Shown piece by piece: positions 30,863 through 42,440 of a stretch of 64,000 nucleotides of DNA. Source of the stretch: Sycobia sp. Sy_11 (lineage: Eukaryota > Arthropoda > Insecta > Hymenoptera > Epichrysomallidae); the NCBI GenBank assembly GCA_018907035.1, contig JACCIC010000004.1, forward strand, positions 8,097,001-8,161,000, read 5' to 3'. A program made the position numbers and the translations under genes. How positions within the stretch are numbered: the stretch's first letter is position 1; each line of letters begins with the position of its first letter. The notes below the pieces were generated by a model that was not told the origin of the DNA, ran no database searches, and was given only the letters and a program-made list of their open reading frames with translations.

Positions 30863-31061
30863 TATAACTAAATTAGGAATGACTAGTTTTATCAAGAAAC
30901 CGGCGTGTATTTACATTCGAGTAAATTACGTTTAATGACCGAGGTCCGTATAAGGATACAATATACATCTATTACTCTACAAATTTTTTAAATACCTTTC
31001 TCTTCGCAAATTTATATGATTATGCAATCAACTCCTACTTTCAAAATGGATATTTTTAGAA

Positions 31062-31100
<39 letters not shown>

Positions 31101-31287
31101 GACGTACTTTTGTAAATTATACGCAAAACCTTCATTTTTTTAGATAACAATAAATACATCTCAAACTCTGCTTGAAAACAATAAGGTTAGTTGTTTATTT
31201 ACTTCGTCGTCCATTTCAATCGAACTTTGATGGGAATAAATGGGATAGATTATCATGAGCAGAAAATAGGCACATAAAATTGGTTGG

Positions 31288-31320
31288 ATTGATAAAACAC
31301 TTCTGATGTGTTTTATCAAT
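31288..31320. repeat. Perfect 13-bp hairpin
   Basis: ATTGATAAAACAC and its exact reverse complement are separated by 7 nt (TTCTGAT). No U-run or gene context identifies it as a terminator. Origin unknown. Confidence 0.7.
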
Positions 31321-31645
31321 TCTTCTTCTTCCATTAAAAAAATACCGAGAAAGTTTTTAACCTCTTTAACTCTTCTATCGTTATACGCGCGCGCGTGTGT
31401 GCGCGCGTGTGTCTGTTTGTATCGATAATCTGATCACCTCGCGACGGCTCCGTAATTTGTGGAGGCCGAATTCTATTAGGAATAACATTTTACTTTTTAT
31501 GTCCCATAAAACTCCTATTCCTATGCATTGCTACGATAATGACTACTATAATACGATAGTTATTCGAGTTATAAACGTTTTATGCCTCGAATCTCTTCGT
31601 ATGTGTATGATATTACGCAATAATGTTTGTTTTTAAAAAATTTTT

Positions 31646-31756
31646 TTGAGCAACGTTATTTATTGTGATGAAAGGAAAAATCTTTTGGAACGCTATTAAT
31701 TGTGACGAAAGGAAATTTTTTTGGAACGCTATTAATTGTGACGAAAGAAAAAATAT
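31646..31756 (+). repeat. 36-bp tandem repeat, about three copies
   Basis: The unit carries TTGGAACGCTATTAATTGTG followed by ACGAAAGGAAA. Two close copies start at 31685 and 31721, and a diverged copy starts near 31646. Because 36 is a multiple of three, the plus frame translates into a 12-residue repeat (FWNAINCDERK). The surrounding 74-codon frame shows no other coding evidence. Confidence 0.75.
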
Positions 31757-31889
31757 TGTTGAAATTGAAGTTGTAATAAAAATTATATCTTTTCTCTATT
31801 CTATTAATAGAAATGCTCGTTCACTTCGTAGTTCTATATCTATCAGTTCAGATAAAAACTCGTACTATACCGATTTAAAAGCGAAATGA

Positions 31890-33060
31890 AATGGTACATC
31901 CTAAAATTTAAATATTTAATAATGACATTACAATTTTATGGTTTTATGCATAAGGATTTATATTTGTTTCTCTTTCTTTTCATTAAAAATTTTTGTTCGA
32001 TATATTTGTTCATATATATATATACTATATGAGAAAATTTTTTTGCTACACTTGCTACCTGTGAACTTTGTATTATATTTCATATAAAAATAATTTGGTT
32101 CGTGTATATATGAATAAATAAATATTTTTTGACTGAATAGCATTTCATAAATAGCATGCAGTAAGGAATGGATACAAAACATACGACGTCAAAAGTAAAT
32201 GAACTAGAAAAATTGCGTGCAATATATGTTATACCAAGAAATATTGTTAGTACATAGTGTTTTCCTTCGCGAAAATAATTGCAAATATCATCTAATCGTA
32301 GAATATAGCGCGAAACGCAATTTTAGCGCTCGCAAAACATTTTCTTCCAAATCCTCTAATTACGTAACTTTAATTACACAGTATGTATAGATATATAATA
32401 GCAGTAATTTCGACACATTATAAATGCGCTCGCGTTAATTTCAGTATATATGTGTAGATAATTTTACATTGAAACGCGACATTGTCTATACGTAAACTTA
32501 AGGGCGTAGTGGAAAAAATACAAGCAATTTATTTATATAATTTATTCTTTAAATTTAATACAGAGTCGATTTTTATATGGGGAAATACTGATATTCCTGT
32601 GTGTGCATATATATATAATATGCATTATGAAATTCTAAAGAATTATGTTAATATAAGAAGAATGTATAAATCATTCAGCTCTTAGACATAGAAATTGATC
32701 AGAATTTTCACTGATTAGATAGGTATATTATATCTACATATACGCATTATAATATATATATATATATATATATTCAAATTCTATACCGACAATTTTTTAT
32801 CAATCGAGGAAATGTAGGTCTATAATTTTGAAGCTGCTCTCTATATATATGTAACTCAATCAGCGGAAAAGGAAAGTCAAATCAGACATAAACACATCGA
32901 GAAAAAGATCACAGTATATATATGGTATAAGTCGATATATATCCCATTCATCATTCTTACTCTCTTATACGCTCTTTTTCCTCTCTTTTTAAGCGCGCGA
33001 CCACGCGCGTGTATATACAAACACCTATATATACACACACGTAAATGCACAGATGCGCGC
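31890..33060. other. AT-rich noncoding DNA
   Basis: Short TA tracts (for example 32750-32773). No gene or transposon recognised. Confidence 0.55.
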
Positions 33061-33180
33061 AATTATAATGGCTGACTCGGTAGCACGCAGCAGCCAGCAG
33101 CTAAGGGTCAGCCGAGAGAACGCACGGCACGGGCCGGTCGCGCGAAGTGCATCGCGTGAGTGCATCGGATTTTATAATCG
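33061..33180 (+). promoter_or_regulatory. CpG-rich patch ending in a consensus splice donor
   Basis: About 95 bp of GC-rich sequence precedes ATCGC|GTGAGT, with a consensus GTGAGT donor at 33156. It could be a short noncoding first exon on the plus strand. No start codon with an open frame, TATA box or clear initiator is visible, so the assignment is weak. Confidence 0.2.
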
Positions 33181-35580
33181 TCTATATATATATATATATC
33201 AGCTCAAGGCGATGCGGCACTAGAACACTATATGTGTATACTTAGTCTCTACATGTGTATTGCTGCGTGCACGCGCGGTGGCGCCATAGTTAGAAGTTGC
33301 AAGGTTCACGCGATCGCTTTTTTCCCCTCTTCTTCTTTTTTTCTGCTTCTTCTTATCCATCTTTTACTTCGTTCGCACACACACACACACACACAGCCTT
33401 ATATATATATATATATTTTTTAGTCCCAATATAACATATTCCTTTTTTGTAGGTAACTCCCCACCATCTCTCCCTCGATCGTTCATTCCTAGGTGCGCAT
33501 GCGTGTGGTTTTTCCGTTTGGCTCTTCATAATTATTCAGTTTTTGAACTCGATGCCGCGGCTCGGTGATCGCCCAGAATGCAACGGTAGTCTGCGCACGC
33601 GCACTCCTTTGCTTTCTGAGATGCTCGATGCGTGAGAATAGAAGAGCCGCATGGTGAGATTTCAAAAAGGTGGCTTTCGATGTATAGATTCCTGATATAT
33701 TGTATTTGGTTATATATATAAGATGCCAAAATTCGATATATAAGATGCGAACAGATTTCTATTATAATAGTGACTTTTGAGGGTCCGCATAATGCCTATG
33801 AGAAAGTTTAATGTTTTTGTTTATCAAACGATTATACACTGGATCCACTTATCCGCTTCGAATCGGACAATTTGACGAAAATTTAGCTCAGTTGAACTTA
33901 TAATTTGAAGTGACCACAACCTTTTTATTCAAAACATTAAGCCAATCTTTAAGTTTAGTCCTTGAAGATGAATCGTAGTGGTTGGGAATGTCGGGCACCA
34001 AAGGAAAATTTAAATTTAAGTTGGTGGCGACAGTCAGGTCGTCCTTTGCTAACATAGAATATAGCTTATTTTTATTAATTTTTTTATTTTTACCTTTTAA
34101 AATAATTTTATTTTATTTTATTTTTAATAGTAATTTATATTCGTGATTTTTCGACGGTGACCAGAAAAAGTCCGACTGTTCTTATTTTATTATAATATAT
34201 TATAGATTGTATATTATATATTATATATTATATATCATATATTATATATTATATATTATATATTAAGAATTGTAAGATCCATAAAAATATTTATTAATTT
34301 TTTTTTATCGTAATTCTGACAAAAATATTAGACTCGGTCGTTTTTGAACAAAAAACTTATATAGCCACGATTAGCTTTATGTTTCGATGCAGTTAAAGAT
34401 TTAATTAATTTTTGTGGAATGTAACTGTTTCAGGCTGAATTTAAATTATAATTTCCTTTAGACCGCTCAGACCAAAGCAAATAGCTCTGTTATTTGTAGG
34501 TTATGGGTCTCTGTATCGAGGAAGAATTTTACTTTCGCTCACTCCTATAACAGGTTCTCTTTTCATAATATTTATGTAATAATTTTATCAAGACTCAAAT
34601 AAATTGTTAAAATTTTATATGAAAACGAGAGCGTTTAGTAGATTTCACGTATATAGTTTTTGGTTATAAAATTTTCAAAACATTGTCCACGAAAGTTTAC
34701 GTACCTTCGACAAAATGGAGATTAATTTTATATGTTTAATTATATAGAGTTATGAATAATTTATGCAATAAATACAATATTATTCAAAGTGAATTCTTTT
34801 TACTAAGAAAAAAACATGGAATCAACATCACCTAATGTGAAATAAAGATTTTCGCAAAAAAATTAATTAATTCTTAATTTTATTTTTATATGTCAATTTT
34901 AATTGTTCGATATTGGTTATTTTTAATCATTAATTTTGTTAAAAAAGGAAAAAAATAATGGAGATTACGCAATGATTTACGAAAACAAATATGGTACATC
35001 CGTATATACACTCGCGTACACATACACAAAATTATTATATGAATCATTCGATTTTTTTTAAATCATTTCTCTTAAACTCATATAATAATCTATCGCTTTT
35101 GCAAATAAAAAAATATTGTATCACAATAGCTTTGAAAGGTTCCGCTCTACAACGATTACTTGGTCGTTCATAAGTAACAAAAAAAAACTAATTTCACTAC
35201 CAAAGCGTTATATTTTATACGAAGCAGTAAGATCCACATACGAGTTTCTTCAGCCTTTCGATAAGATAAGATAACTATAACGTGAATTATACGTGGAAAT
35301 CGCGGGTGACAGTAGTAATGGGTCGCGTCGTAACGGACAATTATTTTTGCGAGTAGTAAAGGACCACCTGCGACAGACGGCTGCTATATCAAAATTTCTA
35401 AAGAATCAATCAACGGAGTACACACTTATTGTTCAATTCTAACGCGCTTATTATTGATACCTTTATTATTTCACATCGAACATCACCCATATCGATTTCA
35501 ATCGTTGGTTGTTGACTTTGATGTTTTTGAATAAATAAGAGAGAAAAAAATCAGCCTTTTTTTATACAAGATCTTTTGGT
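33181..35580. other. AT-rich noncoding DNA
   Basis: An ATATATTA-type octamer repeat at 34195-34264 is the only marked feature. The rest has no recognised gene or transposon. Confidence 0.55.
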
Positions 35581-35810
35581 GATCCGGTCGGTTGGTGGGG
35601 GGGGGCGAACAATATTCCGCATACATATACATATGCTAACTTCTAATTTGCACAGACGCCGGAAAGGAGAAAGTGCGAAAGGGACGGGAGGGGGAGAGTG
35701 CAAAGGCCCCGCGTCAGTCGTCCGCGATAATAATACATATATGTGATTTATTCCCCCCCTCCCCCCGAGCGCATCGCCAATGCACGCTCTCCATCGTGCT
35801 AGTTGATGTA

Positions 35811-35863
<53 letters not shown>

Positions 35864-36010
35864 CTATATCTGTGTAGACGTACGCGTGCAGAACACGTGA
35901 TATAATATAAAAGCGAGTATATATATATATATATATATATATATAACTCTCCGAGCTCTTCGAACTCGCGCGGCACCTGATGCGCGCGGCGCGCCTCGCG
36001 CAGCTCGGTA
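35581..36010. promoter_or_regulatory. CpG-rich patch split by (TA)n tracts
   Basis: G run at 35596-35606, C-rich tract at 35752-35767, then (TA)n at 35815-35862 and 35919-35945, and a GC-rich end with GCGCGCGGCGCGCC-like sequence near 35980-35996. Open frames over it are composition artefacts. Regulatory role inferred only. Confidence 0.2.
35815..35862. repeat. (TA)n microsatellite
   Basis: About 48 bp of TA; a second run of about 27 bp follows at 35919-35945. Confidence 0.95.
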
Positions 36011-37978
36011 TATTATCACGGCGCTGTAATATGGATTCTCGATCTCCCTATTGAAATTTATATCTTTCGTATTATATATAGATAGGCGGACAGATAGATA
36101 GATAGATACACGACATTTGCGTGGACTAGTGGTTTTCGTTTGTTTTTGTAAGTCTCGCGGTGATGGGTGTGGATTTTGGGTTAAAAAATCCATGCTGGAT
36201 CAGCAAAAAGTACTGCATAGATTTTATGCGGATGCGATGGAGCAGAAAACGGGTGCAATAGTGCGAGAAAAATCACTATATATATATATATACTGTATTA
36301 TTTGAAATAAAAGCTTTACTGATTTTCATTTTGAAAAGCGCTTAAAGGTATCCATGCAAAGAATAGGTTGAGTCGCAAATTAATATTAATCGTTGAAACG
36401 TTCAGAGATCTTTTTATCTGTCATAGATAAACTTTATAAAATAATATAATTATAATTATAATGACAATAACAGATGGATTATTCTTGTTTATAATCACCC
36501 CCGTATAATCTAAAATCTATAAACTAATACTGAAAAATATTTTAAAAAACCTAATAAATATACTATTGTTAAGAAGGGATAATCTAACTTCCCCATCACC
36601 AAATTTATCAAATCATCTATATTTGCTTTAAACAATTTTAATTATTTTTATTATAGTAATAAAGTGTTCTACTATATAAATTATGTCATCATGAACTAGC
36701 AAGTGGCATCAACAAAGATTTTTCCAGCAATACTTGTTCGGGAAACTTCATCAAAAACATAGCATATTGGCATGCTTAATTAAAAACCTTTTTCACTTTT
36801 CATTTTTTTTGTAACTAATATGCTTTACAAAAAATTAAATTTTTAATAATTTTTTTATTATCAATTTTGATTCATATATATATATATATATGTGTGTGTA
36901 TGTGTGTGTGTATAAAAATTTATATTATATGGATAATTATATATGCGTAAATCGTAGCTCGAATCGTATACCAAATTTACATAATATATATAATAGTTGA
37001 GAATTAATAAGGCCTCTTTTTAGAGAAACTTTCTGCAATTACAGATTCTTATTTTGTACATGCATTAGATAGGACGAGGAGAACGAATACAGTCCTTGCG
37101 TGCACGGTAGAAAACGAGATTTACTCGAGGAGCGCGCGCGCGCGCTATAATTTCGAAATAGTTCAAGTGTGCGCTCAAAGAATTATAATACCGTCGCTCG
37201 TCATAAGATACATGATGCAAATATGAAGAAGATGAGGAAAGACAAAACGTTCTCATTGGGATTTTGCACATATTTCGCTATACCTGAGCAACGTCCTTGG
37301 CTATACCGGGTGTTTTTTTTTTTAGTTGTGTTTTTTTCCCCGAGCAACAATTTAACACTGTGTCTATTCGGTTGTTTTTGCTCGCCCGTCTTTATCGTAC
37401 CTATCTATGTATACGTACTGGATGTATTATTATACTCGACGTACGTGTATGCGTTTTTGCTCTTTTTACAACCACGACCCGTGGTTTTTTCCCTGGTTAT
37501 TTTTTGTGCCTCGAATAATTCGGAATAATGCGTTTGTTTCCGCGCTCCGAGTTTGCGCAATATATAAGTTGACGGCGATCGAGGTGTTCGTGTATATTGA
37601 GGTCTACGAGGAAGTATGTATGTATATATGCAAATCCAGACGAGAATTAAATATGTAAAACTTGGCATTTGACAGTAACGTGCTCGCTGATGCAATTTAC
37701 GTTACTTTTTATCGATGTTTTATTATGTTGAAATGAACGAGTGCTGTAGCTGCTTTTTTAGAAATAAAAGTAATTTCTGTTAAAGTAAAAGGAAATTAGT
37801 TGTTGAGAATATAGTTGACATACGTCAATGAATAAATTACGAAAAAGTTAATATTTTGTTTTTCACCCCAACTTCGAAGATCTTTAGAAGTCGCTTCCAC
37901 TTGATGAAGACTAAACTAATTGAAAAGCCTCCGTATGGTGCAGTGCCAATAATATAATAATACAATTTCAATTTCTAA
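36011..37978. other. Noncoding DNA, no gene seen
   Basis: A short GATA tract (about 36089-36109) and a GT/TA tract (36876-36912). At 37160-37660 several frames on both strands stay open, but none is recognisable and the plus frame is a T-run-driven hydrophobic string. Confidence 0.5.
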
Positions 37979-38690
37979 TCATTCGAATTCGAAGATGAAT
38001 TTGTAAGTTTGGTAAAACTCGTTTATAAAACTGTAATGACTTGTACAAGAAAAAAGTACGAGGTCATCTTCATTCAGGTTAAGATAAAATTCCAATTGCT
38101 TATTTTCTTGAGGAAAAAAGCTTTTGTCCTTATAGTTATGCATAAATACTTGGTTACGGAACAAATCTAGTCCCAGCAAGCTAACTTTGAAGTTTCGGAA
38201 ATAGACAAAAGTCAACACAGAGTCAAATCTAGTGAATAGAGTGGTTCGAAAGATATCTCGAATCCCATTCGTTTTTACCATGGCAACGGCTGATGCTTGA
38301 GCAAGTGGGTGGTCCAGATGGATAAGCACTTTTTGCGTGCTAATCTTGATCGCATATTTTTATTTCTCAATTGAAACGCTGTAATAACTATACATTATAA
38401 AGGTTAGTTACTGTTTGCCATCCTTTTTTAACTTTCATCTACGGCAACTCGCTGTTTTCACTACTTTGCTGTCTCCAAGTGTATTGACGAATTCACATAA
38501 TTTCAATTACAATCATAAAACAATGCCGAAAATTCTACAAATGTTGTTCCTGGAGTTCAAATCTGGAGTCAACAAACGCGACACCGAACTTTTTTTGCAC
38601 TCAACCTTTTCATCTTCAGCTGCTGAATATCAATGTAAAATATGATGTACCAACTTGCATACCTCTACCATTTCATTAATATTACACATT
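37979..38690 (-). pseudogene. Decayed mariner transposase (copy 2)
   Basis: Read on the minus strand, fragments in shifting frames follow mariner order. VHHILH (38631-38650) and MKRLSAK come first, then TPDLNSRNNICRIF (about 38529-38569), then an RQQSSENSE remnant of the TPETKQQS region. RSRLARKK and LIHLDHP follow (HxDNAP motif, with the Asp kept), then PLYSLDLTL (PPYSPDLAP motif). KDKSFF and a C-terminal tail come last. The last 116 codons (38329 to 37979) happen to be open. The first catalytic Asp region and the third (APSD) are degraded, so it is inactive. Mariner is a cut-and-paste element of about 1.3 kb; terminal repeats were not recognised. Confidence 0.75.
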
Positions 38691-40158
38691 TAGTGTACAA
38701 CCATTTTAGACACGTTTCAACTAATTCATCATGTAATGAATGGTCTTTAAGTTTGTGTATTTGAGGAGACGTCTATGTTTTAAGGGAAACTAAATGATGA
38801 AATTTAGAAAAAGATCGTATATAAAGTTGTCTATTTAAACTATAAAATTAAATCGGTGTGTCACAGCCATATTCATCCCAATTTATCAAATTTATCGATC
38901 CACCTTTATAGCACTTGTTTTTAGAATAGATTTTATTCATTTTCTGACAGTTATTTTGGTTTCTAAACAGTTTTCAAATAAAATATAAAATGAAAAAATA
39001 CAAATATATAATAGAGTACATAAGTTAATATTAGTACAACTGTCTGAGTGGAATGGTTAGTATATGAACATTCTCATCCGAAGGTTTTACTCCTCTTACT
39101 GTAAAAAATATAGTTATCTAAGTTTAGAAATGTGAGGACTATATAGACATAAAGAAATCGACTGCTAATTTTGTGTAATAAGTTGAAACTGTGACATGAC
39201 AGCACATAATAGCAAACTTACTTTACTAATAAGTACTTAATGGGATGCGGAAGTGAAAGAAGTGAAATACCAAAACCTCTCCTCTTTCGCTGTGTTTTCC
39301 CCCATTTTTTTTCAATTACTCCAGTATAATAATTTATACTATCCTCGGTATAAATTTTTCGGTCTGAGTTTTAATGCGTCCATATAAGCACCCAAGGTGT
39401 TTCTAAGTACATCTTTGGAAATATATTCACGTTAGAACAAAGAAAACTCTAAAAGCATTAATGCGGACATATTATCCTACAACGATTGGTGAATTTTGGT
39501 GTTAAAAAAGACTGTAATTCAAAACCTAGTACTTCGATGCTTAGGTTAGGATATATCAGCATCAAGAAGAGATTTTTCCTAGGGAAAAAACACTACACCG
39601 TAGTAATATTAGCCCAGTTTTTGAACTCAATTCTTAGGCTTAACCAAATGATTATAGGATAGGATATATCTAAAGATATGCAAGTGTATAAGGTAATCTG
39701 AAATTTATCAGGATTTGTGGTATTGATGTAATTAATATTGTCGAAAACCGAAAGGAAAATTGTACAAGGGGAAATACTTTCAATAACTCCATTAAAAGCA
39801 ATAATTTTGGTCAGTGAGGAAACTGTTCTATTAGAGTAGAGGTAATTTAGAGAGATGAAGGTTCTAAGAATTTGTTTCATGTGTTGCAATTACTTTTAAT
39901 TGATTTTATAGTATTCTATGAAATTGTTACCAGAATGTGTTTTCCTCAAGTAATCGATGATACTTTGTATTCTTGTGTTTTACGCATGTTAGATCAGGCA
40001 CGAGTCTAGTTTCTACGTGATACACAAAGAACTATATCGAATTTATTAAAATATCCCATCTATATAGCATACCACCATTGAAGAAATAAGGATATATACC
40101 ATCAAAGAAACGAAAAATGAACCATGCAAAAGAGATGAGAACAATCAAAAATAACTAA
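38691..40158. other. AT-rich DNA with tRNA-like fragment and one unassigned open frame
   Basis: Contains the tRNA-like segment at 39035-39106 and a minus-strand open frame at 39593-39889 (98 codons, Ile/Asn/Thr-rich) that I cannot assign. It ends in a stop and has no clear splice sites or domain. Part of 38691-39030 may be the 5' remainder of the adjacent mariner. Confidence 0.4.
39035..39106 (+). pseudogene. tRNA-like fragment (degraded tRNA or SINE head)
   Basis: TGTCTGAGTGG at 39041-39051 fits a pol III A box with one mismatch. GGTTTTACTCC at 39083-39093 fits the B box with two, at tRNA-like spacing. The acceptor stem does not pair well, and an A run follows directly. It is not a functional tRNA, and could be a truncated SINE. 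Confidence 0.3.
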
Positions 40159-40362
40159 AATGAGGCCTAGGTTGGCTCGATTGCTAGAGCGAAGGACTAG
40201 TCTCTTGGTGATCCGAGTTCAAATCCCAGTCTCGGCCGATTGACACAAGCACCGCTATAATAATTTGTACGTACTTTGTTTACAAACACATCGTAGACCT
40301 TCGTCGCTGATTAGCGCCGATATTTGGAAGCATAAATAGAACGACGTTAAATAACATAAAAA
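40159..40362 (+). mobile_element. tRNA-derived SINE with 12-bp target-site duplication
   Basis: AAAAATAACTAA at 40147-40158 is repeated at 40363-40374, bracketing about 204 bp. The head (about 40163-40240) is tRNA-like: A box around 40173-40184 (TGGCTCGATTGC), B box at 40216-40226 (AGTTCAAATCC), and GGCC...GGCC ends that pair as an acceptor stem with one mismatch. An unrelated body follows. The 3' end carries GTCGCTGAT (40303) and CGACGTTAAATAA (40342-40354), then an A run. SINEs are transcribed by pol III and mobilised by LINE enzymes in trans. The tail matches that of the LINE at 16.7 kb in both motifs, suggesting an I-clade partner. Confidence 0.8.
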
Positions 40363-40374
40363 AAAAATAACTAA

Positions 40375-40951
40375 CGACTATTTGGTTTGTGAGAAGAAAA
40401 AATGAAAATGGAATACCTGGAGTATTACTCATACGCTTAATCTGCGCTCATTTAAAGAAATGATTTTGCGGAACATGTATTGCACTTTGATCAATAAATT
40501 TTGAAGAATAGAGTTCTAAGACGCTGTACGCGCACTCTCCGCAAGTGGATCACGCCAATGGATTGCGATGAATTGAAACAATTGCCTTGTTACATATATC
40601 CGTGATCCAGACTTGGCACTGGATCCTTCGTCGAATATACTGGTATACAGATAGTCTACTATATATAGGCCATAACACAAAATTTACAGTTCGCATATAC
40701 AGTGATTAAAATAAATTCCCACCTAGAAAAAAAAATTATGTCCATTGTAAAGTATACGAGTCATATATTTATAGTAAATTAAGTTAAGTTAATTATTTTC
40801 AGAAGAATTGTATGTCACGAATGCTATTTCCTGAAAACTATATTTTGGTACAATGCTTAAAAGAAAGTGACAAAGCAGAATAAGCAATTATCAAAAAGCA
40901 GTATAAAAACACAATGGAAGAAGAAGAAGTGGATACATTTTTGATATATAA
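40375..40951. other. Noncoding DNA between SINE and possible LTR
   Basis: No gene recognised; mixed composition without repeats. Confidence 0.5.
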
Positions 40952-41870
40952 TGTTGGGACGCTTTTGAGGAGCGAGCGATCTGATCTGCGTTCACCTCAT
41001 AACGAACCTTCCAATCAATTCACGGTCTTACGATCTGTTAATTCCCCAGCTCATCTTACTCTTTGAACAACGTTCTCTGATGCACTTTTGCGCCTATCTA
41101 AGCGGGTCTATATAACTTTCCAAACTGTCACGAATTTTTACCAATCGTACTGTTAAGATCCTCAAAATTAAATAAATATATATATATATATATATAATTA
41201 TATACTATACAGTGATATATATGCATGGTATTACATATACACGGTGGATAACATCTTAATTCTATTATAAAAACATCGTGTTAGAACCGTCTGCCATGAA
41301 TTTACTGTATATAATGTATACGTGTGCATATATAATGTAATTTGTGCCTTAGCTGCGGTTTGAGACCAAAACAGCATAAGTTTCACATTATGCTGCGCTC
41401 ACTAGTTTACACATAAAGGGCGTTGCGCTTTAGCGGCGAGAAAAAAATCACCGCAGTCAGCATCAATTATCATATTCATCGGTCCCTAAAATCTTAAAAT
41501 AGTGACGTTGTTAAATTTTACTAGTGCTGTCATTGTTACTACTGTGATTTTGAGTAATCGAATACCTTTCTTTATACATATTAATTGTATATAGGTCGAT
41601 CTATAAAATTATTTATAGTTCATCTCGTTAAAAATTTGTGCAGTTTTCTTCACGCTTTATTCAATTATTAATAATTATTATTGTACGGTGTACATATTAT
41701 CTATTAGACTCATTGTAGTTGTAGTGTATTATTATATTATACTCATTTTATTATATTAGATAATTAATAATATTAGACTCATTGTAGTGCATATATTGTT
41801 GTTATAATATATAATCAAGAATAAACCTTTTATCGGACTAATACTTGCTGTTAACGGAAACAATCCAACA
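40952..41870 (+). mobile_element. Possible solo LTR (TGTTGG...CCAACA)
   Basis: The segment starts TGTTGGGAC and ends CAATCCAACA, giving 6-bp terminal inverted repeats with the TG...CA ends of retroviral-type LTRs. It contains a TATATAA at 41109-41115 and an AATAAA at 41820-41825, 45 nt before the end. A 17-bp motif (ATTAGACTCATTGTAGT) is duplicated 69 bp apart at 41703 and 41772. No gag/pol remnant and no clear target-site duplication are visible, so the LTR reading is tentative. The (TA)n run near 41177-41195 is internal. Confidence 0.35.
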
Positions 41871-42197
41871 GAACATTTTGCTCACTAATGAAGTAGAGAT
41901 GTCCAGAAAATATCCGATCTTCAATAGAAAATAACTTTTTCGCAGCAAAATTGAGAGAATCGAAGTGACAGTTTCCCTTTGTTAAGGCGCCTAAAGATCC
42001 TTGTAAATTTACTATAAAATATAGTGAAAAACAGCTGCTGCAATTGGCAATCTTTTACTAACGAATCGGTGAGCTATTGAAGCCACTATAATTTATCGGT
42101 GATTATTCTCTGATTATCAGTAGCTGAATTTGGACAATATTTGAATCAGTGAAATTATTCACTTTAACCACTAGTGCACGCATTGACTGATTTATTT

Positions 42198-42235
<38 letters not shown>

Positions 42236-42375
42236 TATCTCTCTTTCTCCAACACTTTCTCGTTTATTTTGGAAGAGTTGAAAAAACAGAGGATCGCTAT
42301 GTCGATTACCAACTGTAATACAATGTCGCACGCATTCCGGACCCGAGACAGCGAATTACACAAACACGAGTGAGA

Positions 42376-42377
<2 letters not shown>

Positions 42378-42435
<58 letters not shown>

Positions 42436-42440
42436 GAGAG
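42378..42440. repeat. (GA)n microsatellite
   Basis: About 63 bp of GA with two GAAA interruptions near the right end. A (CT)n run lies 145 bp upstream at 42202-42232, so the pair forms an imperfect inverted repeat. Confidence 0.95.

Noticed and set aside
35551..35976. 141-codon minus-strand frame
   Set aside because: Includes two TA tracts and C-rich low-complexity sequence; no recognisable protein.
37169..37528. 119-codon hydrophobic plus-strand frame, like a membrane protein
   Set aside because: Hydrophobicity comes from T homopolymers, and three other frames across the same DNA are equally open.
39593..39889. 98-codon minus-strand frame resembling a receptor fragment
   Set aside because: No diagnostic motif, splice sites or start context. 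AT-rich Ile/Asn/Thr composition gives no basis for a family call.
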